Source of the DNA: Coxiellaceae bacterium
Lineage (GTDB): Bacteria; Pseudomonadota; Gammaproteobacteria; Coxiellales; Coxiellaceae
Reading direction: 5' to 3'
Length of the DNA stretch: 55,250 nt
Assembly: GCA_029212925.1 (NCBI GenBank)
Contig: JARGOB010000019.1
Location: 1-55,250, forward strand
Shown: positions 45,602 through 55,203 of the stretch, piece by piece
Layout: every line of letters begins with the position of its first letter
How positions within the stretch are numbered: the stretch's first letter is position 1
The notes under the pieces: generated by a model
Told to the model about the DNA's origin: nothing
The model's input: only the letters and a program-made list of their open reading frames with translations
Databases searched by the model: none
Program-made: the position numbers and the translations under genes

Positions 45602-48600
45602 TACTTCACCCTAACCGGCGCTTGACACAATTCAGTTAGCTTTTCTAATAGCTCATCACTGGGTAACACTTGCCATTCTGCACCTAACTTCAATTCAGCA
45701 TGTGCTGTATCCGTTCGGTAATCAATCACGATCGGACAACCACCACCACAATAAGGCTTAATCACATGCGGCAACTGCGCCAACAACTGATCCACTTCAT
45801 TTTTTGCATGCACTTCAATCATGATATGCTTAGCTAGACGCTCACGCGCCTGCGATAATGCTGTGATCTCATCCGCTACACACTTAACACCACCAGTAAA
45901 ATCATCGTTACTCACCTCACCCTTCACCACAATCACATTATCTTTAAATAATATTTCACGCGTTGAATCAAAGATATTACTGAATACGGTAATATCCATT
46001 TTGCCTGTATGATCCTCAAGACCGACAATGGCCATGCGGCGACCTGACTTAGTAATGATATTTCGCACAGAAATAATCATACCAGCAAACACCGCCTTTT
46101 TAGATGACGTAGGATCCAGCTTATTGATGGTTGCAGAGGTAAAAGCTTTTATTTCAGTTTGATAAACCTGCATCGGATGGCCCGATAAATACATGCCTAA
46201 AGCGCTTTTTTCATTCTCTAAACGCAATTTAGTTGGCCACGCTGGTGCTTCAGCATAACTGACCATACAAGCCGACTCATCACTCTCATAGGACGAACCA
46301 AACATATCATTCTGCCCTACCAGCTCGTTCTTATGATGCTGATCAGCATTTTTAAGCGCAGCAGGTATTGAGGCTGCCAACACACCGCGCGGTTGACCAA
46401 AGCAATCCAATGCACCTGCCGCAATAAATGCTTCCAGCGCACGGCGATTGAGCTTACGAATATCACAACGCAAACACAAATCAAATAAATCTTTATAATC
46501 ACCGTCAGCTTCTCTGCTTTCAATAATCATTTCCACAACAGCTTGACCTACACCCTTAACTGCACCCAAGCCATATTCAATATTATTGTCAGCATTGACG
46601 CTAAAATGATGTATGCCTTTATTAATGTTCGGCGGCAATACGTTAAGCTGCATACGCGCACATTCTTCATAGAAACTTACGACCTTATCGGTATTATCCA
46701 TATCCGATGACAATACCGCCGCCATAAATTCCGCCGGGTAATGCGCTTTTAACCATGCCGTTTGATAAGCAATTAAAGCATATGCTGCCGAGTGCGATTT
46801 ATTAAAACCGTAGCCCGCGAACTTTTCCATCAAATCAAATATATGCGTCGCCAAATCACCATCGACACCATTGGCTTTTGCGCCTTCAGTAAAAATCGAA
46901 CGCTGTTTAGCCATTTCTTCAGGTTTTTTCTTACCCATGGCACGACGCAAAATATCCGCACCCCCGAGTGAATAACCCGCTAACACTTGCGCGATTTGCA
47001 TCACTTGCTCTTGGTACAAGATCACACCATAAGTGGGACTTAAAATCGGTTCCAGTTTTGGATGAGGATACTCAACTTTAGCGCGACCATGCTTACGATC
47101 AATAAAGTCATCCACCATACCTGATTGCAAAGGACCCGGTCGAAACAACGCCACCAAGGCGGTAATTTCTTCAAAGCTGTCTGGCTGTAAACGACGAATT
47201 AAATCTTTCATACCGCGTGATTCCAACTGAAACACAGCCGATGTTTCACAGGCCTTCAGTAAATCAAAAGGCTTCAAATCCACTAATGGAATTTTATCAA
47301 TATCAACCAACGGTTGATTGTTTGCCGCCTGCTTACGATTGATCGTGGTTAATGCCCAATCAATAATCGTTAGCGTACGCAAACCCAAGAAATCAAATTT
47401 AACTAAACCAACAGACTCAACGTCATTTTTATCATACTGCGTAACAATGCTGGCGCCTTCGGCTTCACAGTACAGCGGCGAAAAATCACTTAATTTTGTC
47501 GGCGCAATCACCACACCACCCGCATGCTTACCAGCATTACGTGTCACACCTTCAAGCTTCATCGCTAAATCAATGAGTGAACGCACCTCATCTTCTTGCT
47601 GATAACGCTTCATTAATTCTTCTTCTTGCTCTAACGCTTTTTGTAACGTCATGCCAATTTCAAATGGAATTAACTTAGCTAATTTATCAACAAAACCATA
47701 CGGCATGCCCATCACTCGACCCACATCACGCACCACCGCTTTCGCTGCCATGGTACCAAACGTGATAATCTGCGACACGCAGTCTCGACCATACGTATCC
47801 GCCACGTATTCAATCACTCGGTCACGGCGCTCCATACAAAAGTCGATATCGAAATCGGGCATGGACACCCGCTCCGGATTAAGAAAGCGCTCGAACAGTA
47901 ATTCATGCTCTAATGGATCTAATTCTGTAATGCCTAACACATAGGCCACTAAAGAGCCCGCACCTGAACCACGACCCGGACCTACTGGAATTTTTTGTTG
48001 TTTTGCCCAAGCGATAAAATCAGCCACAATCAAAAAGTAGCCTGGGAAACCCATCTTATTAATCACATCTAATTCGATATTTAATCGATCATCGTATTCG
48101 CTACCATAGTTCTCGCCCATACGAGCAATGAGACCTTGCTGCGATTTTTGGCGAAAATATTGTTCTATGGTTAAACCATCTGGTATTGGGAATTGCGGCA
48201 AACATACACGACCCAGCTCTAATGCGACCGTGCAACGCTTAGCAATTTCTACACTGTTGCTAATCGCCTCCGGTATATCAGCAAACAGTGCTGTCATTTC
48301 TTCGGCAGTCTTTAAATATTGCTGCTTACTGTATTTCACTACACGACGATGATCATCCAATACATGACCATCATGAATACACACACGCGCTTCGTGCGCA
48401 TGAAAATCATCGGAAGCAATAAACCTCACATCATTAGTAGCAACAACTGGAATGTCAAATTTATGCGCCAATTTCACACTGCCCGCAACACAGCGCTCAT
48501 CATTTTCACGCTCTGTTCGGTGTAACTCTAAATAATATCGACCAGCAAAAACCGCTTTCCAGCGCTTAATACGCTTATCCGCTAAAGGCCTATCTTTTGC

Positions 48601-49023
48601 AATAATGGCCTGCCCAATATCACCATAAGGCCCACCAGAAAGAATCAATAAGCCACCGCTCAGCTCAACCAACCAATCCCAGTTTATTATTGGTTGACCC
48701 GAAGCTTGACCATCAAGAAACCCTTTGGAGATAAGCTGCATGAGGTTAAGGTAACCTTGCATATTTTGGCAGAGCACCGTCACCGTGCTGATAGTTTCAT
48801 CTTCCGGCGAACGCATCAATAAATCGACACCAACGATCGGCTTCACACCCTGCTTCAACGCTTTAGAATAAAACTTTACCAGCCCGTACAAACCAAAATG
48901 ATCCGTAATAGCTAAGGCATTCATGCCCGCCTTGTGTGTTGCAGATGCTAATACTCCCACGGTAGGTAAGCCATCTACCATGGAATATTCACTGTGAACT
49001 TTTAAATGAACGAACTCAGACAC
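45598..49023 (-). CDS. dnaE: DNA polymerase III subunit alpha
   Basis: This is the replicative polymerase. The 1141 residues start with the PHP domain (FVHLKVHSEYSMVDG), followed by the palm with catalytic Asp pair in PDFDIDF (D392, D394) and the third Asp in VKFDFLGLRTL. GPGRGSGAGSLVAY (about 349-362), the helix-hairpin-helix, an OB-fold near 970-1060 and a short C-terminal domain also match. The start is GTG at 49023, sharing one base with the ddl stop. E. coli DnaE is 1160 residues. Confidence 0.98.
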   Translation of the reverse strand: MSEFVHLKVHSEYSMVDGLPTVGVLASATHKAGMNALAITDHFGLYGLVKFYSKALKQGVKPIVGVDLLMRSPEDETISTVTVLCQNMQGYLNLMQLISKGFLDGQASGQPIINWDWLVELSGGLLILSGGPYGDIGQAIIAKDRPLADKRIKRWKAVFAGRYYLELHRTERENDERCVAGSVKLAHKFDIPVVATNDVRFIASDDFHAHEARVCIHDGHVLDDHRRVVKYSKQQYLKTAEEMTALFADIPEAISNSVEIAKRCTVALELGRVCLPQFPIPDGLTIEQYFRQKSQQGLIARMGENYGSEYDDRLNIELDVINKMGFPGYFLIVADFIAWAKQQKIPVGPGRGSGAGSLVAYVLGITELDPLEHELLFERFLNPERVSMPDFDIDFCMERRDRVIEYVADTYGRDCVSQIITFGTMAAKAVVRDVGRVMGMPYGFVDKLAKLIPFEIGMTLQKALEQEEELMKRYQQEDEVRSLIDLAMKLEGVTRNAGKHAGGVVIAPTKLSDFSPLYCEAEGASIVTQYDKNDVESVGLVKFDFLGLRTLTIIDWALTTINRKQAANNQPLVDIDKIPLVDLKPFDLLKACETSAVFQLESRGMKDLIRRLQPDSFEEITALVALFRPGPLQSGMVDDFIDRKHGRAKVEYPHPKLEPILSPTYGVILYQEQVMQIAQVLAGYSLGGADILRRAMGKKKPEEMAKQRSIFTEGAKANGVDGDLATHIFDLMEKFAGYGFNKSHSAAYALIAYQTAWLKAHYPAEFMAAVLSSDMDNTDKVVSFYEECARMQLNVLPPNINKGIHHFSVNADNNIEYGLGAVKGVGQAVVEMIIESREADGDYKDLFDLCLRCDIRKLNRRALEAFIAAGALDCFGQPRGVLAASIPAALKNADQHHKNELVGQNDMFGSSYESDESACMVSYAEAPAWPTKLRLENEKSALGMYLSGHPMQVYQTEIKAFTSATINKLDPTSSKKAVFAGMIISVRNIITKSGRRMAIVGLEDHTGKMDITVFSNIFDSTREILFKDNVIVVKGEVSNDDFTGGVKCVADEITALSQARERLAKHIMIEVHAKNEVDQLLAQLPHVIKPYCGGGCPIVIDYRTDTAHAELKLGAEWQVLPSDELLEKLTELCQAPVRVKY

Positions 49024-50135
49024 TATAACTCTTCTACCACTAAATCTTCATACCGATAAACCAATTTTTGACGTTGATCGAAACGCTCCACCGCACAAGC
49101 TATTAAACGATCCATCATCGTAAACTTATCCACGCCGACATATTCACACATTTTGGGATACATGCTAATTTCTGTAAAGCCTGGCATCGTATTAACTTCA
49201 TTTAATATGACTTGATTATCTTCGGTAACAAAAAAATCAATCCGCGCTAAACCTTCTACCTGCAAATAATCGTAGATACAGCCCGCTTTGTTTTGTAGCT
49301 CATCTATAACAAACTGCGGTAAATCTGCAGGAATTTCTAATTTTGCGCCATCAGGATCAACATACTTCGCATCGTAACTATAAAATTCATGGCTTGGAAT
49401 AATTTCACCCGGTAAACTCACTTGCGGGTTATGATTACCTAATACCGCCATTTCAATTTCACGCCCTGCTATGGCTTCTTCGATGATAGCCGTACGGCTA
49501 AACTGCAGTGCTAGCTTAATTGCAGGCATTAACTCTTCGGCGTTATGCACTTTGCTAATACCAACCGAAGAACCTGAATCTACCGGCTTAACAAACAGCG
49601 GTAAACCTAAATTTCCTATCAGCGCTTCAGCATCAAACAAAGCAAGCTCTTCAACTTTTACCAATTGCCAATCAGCCACTGCAATACCACTATCACGTAA
49701 AACAGCTTTATTTATGCCCTTATCCATACACAAGGCCGAACTTAAAACATCAGAACCAACAAACGGTAACTTCAACCAACGCAGAATACCTTGCAGGCAG
49801 CCATCTTCACCTAACGCGCCATGCATTACCGGCATCACCATATCGGTTTGCCATTTTTTTTCACCATCGATAGATAACCAACTGGCATCCTCTACGCCAA
49901 TCGCCGGCATAACGCGCGTTGCTGTTTTAGCAACTGTCGCTTTATCCAAACCGTGCGACTCAAACTTTTCTACGTCCGGTAGTAAATACCAATGCCCCTC
50001 ATGGGTGATTAAAATCACCTGCACATCATACGTCTCGGGATTTAATGCACTGCAAATAAATTGCGCCGATCGCACCGACACTTCATGCTCTACCGATGGG
50101 CCACCACAGATGACCGTAACGTTAGACTTCTTCAT
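49023..50135 (-). CDS. ddl: D-alanine--D-alanine ligase
   Basis: Ddl makes the D-Ala-D-Ala dipeptide for peptidoglycan using ATP. The 370-residue ATP-grasp protein shows [16 protein letters not shown] (10-25), [16 protein letters not shown] (about 109-124), [13 protein letters not shown] (about 177-189), [10 protein letters not shown] and the metal-binding [11 protein letters not shown] (about 313-323). The length is that of the DdlA-type group. It overlaps rnhB by 14 bp and dnaE by 1 bp. It is not next to murC/ftsQ as ddlB often is. Confidence 0.95.
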   Translation of the reverse strand: MKKSNVTVICGGPSVEHEVSVRSAQFICSALNPETYDVQVILITHEGHWYLLPDVEKFESHGLDKATVAKTATRVMPAIGVEDASWLSIDGEKKWQTDMVMPVMHGALGEDGCLQGILRWLKLPFVGSDVLSSALCMDKGINKAVLRDSGIAVADWQLVKVEELALFDAEALIGNLGLPLFVKPVDSGSSVGISKVHNAEELMPAIKLALQFSRTAIIEEAIAGREIEMAVLGNHNPQVSLPGEIIPSHEFYSYDAKYVDPDGAKLEIPADLPQFVIDELQNKAGCIYDYLQVEGLARIDFFVTEDNQVILNEVNTMPGFTEISMYPKMCEYVGVDKFTMMDRLIACAVERFDQRQKLVYRYEDLVVEEL

Positions 50136-50739
50136 GATCTGTTACCTGTTTTTTTAATTCTGACATCATTACATTTTTCACTGGGCTAAAGCTGCGCCGA
50201 TGTATCGGTGTTACACCCAGCGCTTTTATCGCATTAACATGCTGGCGAGTGGGATAGCCCTTATGTGAAGCAAACCCATAGCCGGGATATACTCGATCAA
50301 GCTCAATCATTTCTGTATCCCGCGTTACTTTAGCTAATATTGACGCCGCGCTAATACAAGGCACTGTGACATCGCCCTTAACCACCGCCTTCACCAAACC
50401 CGGTAGATTTGGTCGATGAATGCCATCCACCAACACTTCATTGGGGTCTACATCCAACGCTTCCACTGCACGCTGCATCGCTAATAAGCTGGCCTGCAGT
50501 ATATTAATCTCATCGATTTCTTCCACTTCAGCTCGTGCAATCGCAAAAGCATAGGCTTTTTTCACAATCTCTTCATAGAGCATTTGACGTTTTTTTGCTG
50601 AAATGGCCTTTGAATCCATTAGCCCGCGAATGGGCTTGTTGGGGTCTAATATGACAGCTGCTGCCACTACGGGTCCTGCCAGCGGCCCACGTCCCGCCTC
50701 ATCAACACCCGCCACCCATCTAAATTCTGCCGTAGTCAT
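50122..50739 (-). CDS. rnhB: Ribonuclease HII
   Basis: This enzyme removes ribonucleotides and RNA primers from RNA-DNA hybrids. The 205 residues carry the metal ligands D13 and E14 ([13 protein letters not shown]), D105 ([12 protein letters not shown]) and D123 ([21 protein letters not shown]), and the helix with [10 protein letters not shown]. It is the first gene of rnhB-ddl-dnaE. A short Lys/Glu tail follows the core. Confidence 0.96.
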   Translation of the reverse strand: MTTAEFRWVAGVDEAGRGPLAGPVVAAAVILDPNKPIRGLMDSKAISAKKRQMLYEEIVKKAYAFAIARAEVEEIDEINILQASLLAMQRAVEALDVDPNEVLVDGIHRPNLPGLVKAVVKGDVTVPCISAASILAKVTRDTEMIELDRVYPGYGFASHKGYPTRQHVNAIKALGVTPIHRRSFSPVKNVMMSELKKQVTDHEEV

Positions 50740-50800
50740 CCTTGCCCCCTAGTAAATCGTAGGAAATGTCACGGATATGGTGACGAAATGAAACAAAACA

Positions 50801-50829
50801 TTGTCCCACACTTTAGGGTAATGTAAAAT
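50801..50829 (+). promoter_or_regulatory. Promoter of the dehydrogenase-lpxB operon
   Basis: TTGTCC (50801-50806) and TAAAAT (50824-50829) are exactly 17 bp apart, in the 144-bp gap between the divergent rnhB and dehydrogenase genes. The start would be near 50836. The leader includes GGAGAAAGTTTCC, a small hairpin. Confidence 0.5.
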
Positions 50830-50883
50830 CCTTTTTGGAGAAAGTTTCCATTATTCGAATTTATGTAGAGAAAAGGTTCACCT

Positions 50884-51879
50884 ATGAGCAACCTCAGAAC
50901 AGCTGTGATTGGCGCTGGATATCTTGGCCAATTTCACGCCGAAAAGTACGCTAAATTAGAGCAATCTAATTTAATAGCCGTCTGCGATAGCGACCAAGCA
51001 CGTTGCGACAAAATCGCTCAAAACGTCGGCGCTGAAGCCATTTACGATTACCGACAATTGGTCGGCAAAGTCGATGCCGTCAGTATCTCTGTACCTACCG
51101 CCGCGCACTATGAAGTCGCTAAATTTTTTCTTAACAATGGCATTCATGTCTTAATCGAAAAACCGATTACCACCACCATTGAACATGCCAATGAATTAAT
51201 CGCATTAGCTAAAGCTAATCAACTAAAACTACAAGTCGGGCACCTGGAACGCTACAATAATGTGATTAAAGCCGTCGACCCTATGCTGCATAACCCTCGC
51301 TTTATCGAATCCGTGCGCTTAGCGCCTTTCAAATTACGCGGCACCGATGTCAATGTAGCGCTCGATTTAATGATTCATGATATCGATATCATTCAATCAT
51401 TAGTGCATGCTGATATAACACATATCTCAGCCAACGGCGCTTCAGTATTATCTGAATACATTGATATCGCTAATGCCCGCATCGAATTCAGTAACGGCTG
51501 TGTAGCTAACGTTACCGCTAGTCGCATTAGCCTAAAACAAGAACGTCGCATTCGCATCTTCCAACACGATTGCTACCTATCACTCGACTTGGATCAAAAG
51601 AAAATTTACAGCCACGCCAAAGGCGAAGGTGAAATGTTCCCCGGCATTCCTGAGATCATTAGCAGTGACCAAGCATTCGATAAAGGTGACGCGCTTAACG
51701 ATCAAATCGACGACTTCTTAAATTGCATTATTGAAGATAAGCCGGTCACCGTGAGTGGTGAAGACGGCAAACATGCATTAGAAGTTGCGATAAAAATCAC
51801 ACGTATTATGCGCGAACAAAACTTGTTACATGTCGGTCACGAACTGGGTCGCCCTGTCGCTGAAACCACTACATCATGA
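50884..51879 (+). CDS. Gfo/Idh/MocA-family oxidoreductase
   Basis: This is an NAD(P)-dependent sugar dehydrogenase-type protein of unknown substrate. The 331 residues have the Rossmann motif VIGAGYLGQFHAEKY (8-22), the family EKP (92-94) and the catalytic-site helix with LMIHDIDII (about 162-170, the usual His-Asp pair region). Its stop overlaps lpxB by 4 bp (ATGA). In several gammaproteobacteria a similar gene sits among lpx genes, so a role on UDP-sugars of the outer membrane is possible. Confidence 0.88.
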   Translation: MSNLRTAVIGAGYLGQFHAEKYAKLEQSNLIAVCDSDQARCDKIAQNVGAEAIYDYRQLVGKVDAVSISVPTAAHYEVAKFFLNNGIHVLIEKPITTTIEHANELIALAKANQLKLQVGHLERYNNVIKAVDPMLHNPRFIESVRLAPFKLRGTDVNVALDLMIHDIDIIQSLVHADITHISANGASVLSEYIDIANARIEFSNGCVANVTASRISLKQERRIRIFQHDCYLSLDLDQKKIYSHAKGEGEMFPGIPEIISSDQAFDKGDALNDQIDDFLNCIIEDKPVTVSGEDGKHALEVAIKITRIMREQNLLHVGHELGRPVAETTTS

Positions 51880-52985
51880 CATCCATTTGTTTAGTGGCTG
51901 GCGAAGCTTCTGGTGATTTACTCGGTGCCGATCTGGCACAGAGCCTACTGCAACACAACCCCGACACGAAGCTGTTCGGCATGGCCGGACCCAAAATGCG
52001 CGCACAAGGCGTTGAAGCATTAATTCACTCAGAGACCATGGCTATTGTCGGTATTTGGGAAATCGTCAAACACCTCGGTAAAATTAAACGCAGCATGCGC
52101 TGCATGCAACTAGCATTACTCGAGCGCAAACCGGATATCATTATCCTTATTGACTACCCCGGCTTTAATTTACGTATTGCTGACTTTGCACAGCGTCACG
52201 GCATTAAAGTTTTATATTACGTCAGCCCGCAGATTTGGGCATGGCGATCAGGTCGCATCAATCATATAAAAAAATGCGTTGATCATATGGCCGTGCTATT
52301 CCCTTTCGAAAAAAAGATTTACCGCAAAGCCGGTGTACCAGTGACCGTTGTTGGTCATCCATTAACCCATATTGTGCCTCATGATTTAAATACTGTCGAT
52401 TCTAAACGACAGCTAGGGCTAGCCAATAAAAAAACTGTCGTAGGTTTATTGCCCGGCAGTCGTCGCCAAGAAATCGAGAAGTTATTACCGACCATGCTCG
52501 CCGCTGCTGAATTAATACGACAAAAGAAAGCTGACCTGCAATGTGTGTTACCCATCGCCAGTGGCTTAGATAAGCACTTATTTAAAGACCTACCCGATTA
52601 CGTGCAGTGCGTAGAAGATGATACATACACCGCCATTAAAGCTTGCGATGCTGTGATCTGCACGTCCGGCACAGCCACTTTAGAAGTATCTCTGTTACAG
52701 GTACCAATGACAGTCATATATAAGGTCGCCCCGCTGAGCTATTCGCTCGGCAAACGATTAGTCAAAACACCTTATATCGCCCTCTGCAATATCATTGCCG
52801 AAAAAATGGTATGCCAAGAACTGATTCAACACGATGCCAACGCTGAAAAAATCAGTCAAGAAATTTTACACTGCTTGGATGATAAAGCCTATCGACAAAC
52901 CATGCTAGATGAAATGGCGCAAACGCTACAACGCTTAGGTGGCAGCTCACAAAACAACGCATTACTGCAAATCATTCTGCACTAG
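51876..52985 (+). CDS. lpxB: Lipid-A-disaccharide synthase
   Basis: LpxB joins UDP-diacylglucosamine and lipid X to make the lipid A disaccharide at the inner membrane. The 369-residue GT-B protein begins CLVAGEASGDLLGADL (5-20) and has YYVSPQIWAWRSGRI (about 112-126), LLPGSRRQEI (about 192-201) and the C-terminal SGTATLEVSL (about 268-277). It is translationally coupled to the upstream dehydrogenase. It shows the organism makes lipopolysaccharide. Confidence 0.97.
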   Translation: MTSICLVAGEASGDLLGADLAQSLLQHNPDTKLFGMAGPKMRAQGVEALIHSETMAIVGIWEIVKHLGKIKRSMRCMQLALLERKPDIIILIDYPGFNLRIADFAQRHGIKVLYYVSPQIWAWRSGRINHIKKCVDHMAVLFPFEKKIYRKAGVPVTVVGHPLTHIVPHDLNTVDSKRQLGLANKKTVVGLLPGSRRQEIEKLLPTMLAAAELIRQKKADLQCVLPIASGLDKHLFKDLPDYVQCVEDDTYTAIKACDAVICTSGTATLEVSLLQVPMTVIYKVAPLSYSLGKRLVKTPYIALCNIIAEKMVCQELIQHDANAEKISQEILHCLDDKAYRQTMLDEMAQTLQRLGGSSQNNALLQIILH

Positions 52986-53038
52986 TTTGAAAATATGCGA
53001 CAAGGCCAACACTTAAATCGGCGTGACTAAACCTTAGA

Positions 53039-54844
53039 TCACGACACCCCAGGCCTACCAGCATCATTGCCCTGCTCAACACTAGGAGCTTCAGCGCCAG
53101 CCATTCCGCGAGTACTGGCCATTGCAGCAGAACGACCCCCGCTTGAGATACCAGGCTGACCCTGTTTACCTTCTGCTGCGACAGCAGACTCTCGTGCAGA
53201 TGTTGCAGATGTTGCAGATGGCGACTTGTCAGCATATTGAGGATTTAACTTATCAAATAATTCCGCCTGATCAGGATAAGCATTTTTCATGGCTTCATGA
53301 AATTGCTGGCCTGCTTCCTTGCTGTGAAACTGATACCGCATCACCTGCATGTCTTGCCCATCGTGTTTGATGGTATTGAGTTGCGGTGGATTGCTGGTGT
53401 AATGCTCTGCTTTACTAGCATCATGATCACATACCTGATTAACAAAGCCCACATAAACAGGATCAAGCGGTATTTCAGGTTCTGGATTTGGCACGTCAAC
53501 CGTTGCTGAGGCGCACGAACCAAAACCCGCACCACTTTCGCCTGTATGTCCAACAGTTGACGGCAACATTTCTTTAAGTGCCTTGTTATACGCAACATCA
53601 TCACCCCTTTCATCGAAATAATCTTCTAGGTCAGACTCTTGCTCTGCAGCAGGTTCTGCTTTTCCTTCACTAGTCGCCGGAGTCACAGGAGCGTTGGCAT
53701 CTGCAGACTTAGATTCTGCTACCAGGGGTTCAGGTGCGGCGCCTGCTTCTTCAGCAGCAATAGTTTCTTCAAGACTAGCCAACTCAGCTAAAAGTTCAGC
53801 GTCATTAAGCACATCCTCACTCACAGCTGCAAGTCTTGACGTCATGGACTCCATGCCACTCGCTGGTTGCACATCTGGTGTTACTGGCGATGCTGCGGCA
53901 GGTTGTTGTTCTGCAGCAAGGTCTGCCTTTCCTTCACTAGTCGCCTGTGTGACAGGAGCGCTGGCGCCTGCTTCTTCAGCAGCAATAGTTTCATCAAGAC
54001 TAGCCAAATCAGCTAAAAGTCCAGCGTCATTAAGCACATCCTCACTCACAGCTGCAAATCTTAACTTCACGGACTCCATGCTACTCGCTGGCTGCACATC
54101 TGGTGTTACTGGCGATGCTGCGGCAGGTTTTTCTGCTGCTGGTGCAGGCCTGGTGGCAGGTGCTGACGCCGCTTGGACTGCTGCTGCAGGTTTTTCTGCT
54201 GCCGCTGCAGGTCTGGTAACAGGTGCTGATGCCGCCTGCGCTGCTGATGCAGGTTTTTGTGCTGCTGTGCGTTTATATTTAGAACTGATATCCCTAAAGT
54301 GTGCACCTAAATCAGTTTTGCCGTTAATTGAGCTTACTGCTGGTGCAGGCCTGGTGGCAGGTGCTGACGCTGCTTTAACTGCTGCAGCAGGTTTTTGTGC
54401 TGCCGGTGCAGGTCTGGTAACAGGTGCTGACGCCGCCTGAGCTGCTGCGGCAGGTTTTTGTGCTGCTGGTGCAGGCATGGTGGTAGGTGCTGACGCTGCT
54501 TTAACTGCTGCTGCTGTTTTGCGCGCTGCTTTGAGGCTAGATCCTAGCTTTTGTACTTTGCGTATGTTACGTTGACCTTGAAGTTCACGGTCTCTCATAT
54601 TTTCATTATGTTTACCACGCAGCTCTAATATTTTAACGCGTTTTTGTAGTGCTTCAATTGTTGTTTTATTTCTTTTTGGCTTCTTTTGCAGGGCACTGAT
54701 CCTTTCACGCAGTACATTCTTCTGTTCCACTAGTTCTTTATCTTTAGCTTGTGCTTGCTGTTTAATACCGTTGATTTTTTCACGATGCGACTTTTTCGAT
54801 GGATCTTGGGGCGGCACCTGACCACCGCTGTTGTTCTTTCTCAT
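53039..54844 (-). CDS. Ala/Pro-rich repeat protein with coiled coil, putative effector
   Basis: No family is recognised. Residues 20-105 are a charged coiled coil. Residues 108-243 consist of about five AAQKPAAAxxAASAPxTRPAPA-type units, recalling AlgP or histone H1-like tails. A 54-residue unit (240-293, ASPVTPDVQPAS...VSEDVLNDAxLLAxLASLxETIAAEEAGA) is repeated with a 75-residue period at 315-368. Residues 455-540 form a compact, non-repetitive domain (PVYVGFVNQVCDHDASK...YQFHSKEAGQQFHEAM). There is no signal peptide. GAGAAAGAG precedes the ATG. A plus-strand open frame over 53694-54440 is only the mirror of this Ala-rich coding. Confidence 0.7.
   Translation of the reverse strand: MRKNNSGGQVPPQDPSKKSHREKINGIKQQAQAKDKELVEQKNVLRERISALQKKPKRNKTTIEALQKRVKILELRGKHNENMRDRELQGQRNIRKVQKLGSSLKAARKTAAAVKAASAPTTMPAPAAQKPAAAAQAASAPVTRPAPAAQKPAAAVKAASAPATRPAPAVSSINGKTDLGAHFRDISSKYKRTAAQKPASAAQAASAPVTRPAAAAEKPAAAVQAASAPATRPAPAAEKPAAASPVTPDVQPASSMESVKLRFAAVSEDVLNDAGLLADLASLDETIAAEEAGASAPVTQATSEGKADLAAEQQPAAASPVTPDVQPASGMESMTSRLAAVSEDVLNDAELLAELASLEETIAAEEAGAAPEPLVAESKSADANAPVTPATSEGKAEPAAEQESDLEDYFDERGDDVAYNKALKEMLPSTVGHTGESGAGFGSCASATVDVPNPEPEIPLDPVYVGFVNQVCDHDASKAEHYTSNPPQLNTIKHDGQDMQVMRYQFHSKEAGQQFHEAMKNAYPDQAELFDKLNPQYADKSPSATSATSARESAVAAEGKQGQPGISSGGRSAAMASTRGMAGAEAPSVEQGNDAGRPGVS
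53741..54127 (-). repeat. Two long intragenic direct repeats
   Basis: The 162-bp blocks 53966-54127 and 53741-53902 encode the two copies of the VSEDVLNDA/TIAAEEAGA unit, 225 bp apart. Identity at the DNA level is high, so this arose by recent duplication and may vary in number between strains. Confidence 0.75.
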
Positions 54845-54919
54845 ACTCTTTCTCGACTCATTTTATTACTAGACCAAAGTTCACAACAACACATATAGCT
54901 TAGAGTATATTGGTCGATA

Positions 54920-54936
54920 CTTAACGCATGCTTAAT
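54920..54936 (-). promoter_or_regulatory. Paired TTAA half-sites upstream of the repeat protein
   Basis: CTTAAC (54920-54925) and CTTAAT (54931-54936) have TTAA cores exactly 11 bp apart, 76 nt before the start of the gene. The half-sites match the PmrA-box core, though the C-first orientation is that of the opposite strand. TATACT lies 10 nt closer to the gene. Confidence 0.3.
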
Positions 54937-55032
54937 GAAGTAGCTGAGTTGAGTATTACAAGAGCACTCATCTCATTGATTATTAGTTCTTTTATTCGCT
55001 AATTATAGAATAAATGGCTATAACTTGGTTGA

Positions 55033-55062
55033 TGTTTATCTCAGTAAATCACGAGATAAACA
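55033..55062. other. Perfect 10-bp inverted repeat
   Basis: TGTTTATCTC (55033-55042) and GAGATAAACA (55053-55062) flank a 10-bp spacer, just after the stop codon of the thioesterase remnant. It could be an operator or a transcript-end hairpin. The surrounding gene-free stretch 54845-55077 shows nothing else beyond the TTAA pair. Confidence 0.5.
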
Positions 55063-55077
55063 AGCAGCCGCACTCAA

Positions 55078-55203
55078 TTAAATCGGTAGATAGGATAGCA
55101 AATTACTGGGAATACGCGCTACCTTTTGCTTTTTAAAGTCGAAACACACCATTCGGGTCGATGCTTCAACTAAGCACTTTCCTGTAGTGATATTTCTGAT
55201 GGG
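55078..55203 (-). pseudogene. 3' remnant of an acyl-CoA thioesterase (YbgC-like) gene
   Basis: The minus strand reads, in one frame up to a TAA at 55078-55080, TTGKCLVEASTRMVCFD followed by a Lys-rich stretch and ARIPSNLLSYLPI. This is the usual C-terminal end of hotdog-fold acyl-CoA thioesterases (xGxxLVEAxTRxVCxD...ARIP). Only about 40 residues are left of about 135. The similarity stops near 55200, where a sequence like an insertion-sequence end begins, and the frame closes at 55210-55212. Confidence 0.6.

Noticed and set aside
49471..50157. 228-codon plus-strand frame opposite ddl
   Set aside because: It is antisense to the conserved ATP-grasp coding sequence and has no features of its own.
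53694..54440. Open frame of 248 codons on the plus strand, rich in Ala, Ser and Gly
   Set aside because: It lies opposite the Ala/Pro repeat gene and its composition is the mirror of GCN/CCN codons. It has no ribosome site or promoter, and the minus-strand frame has modular domains.
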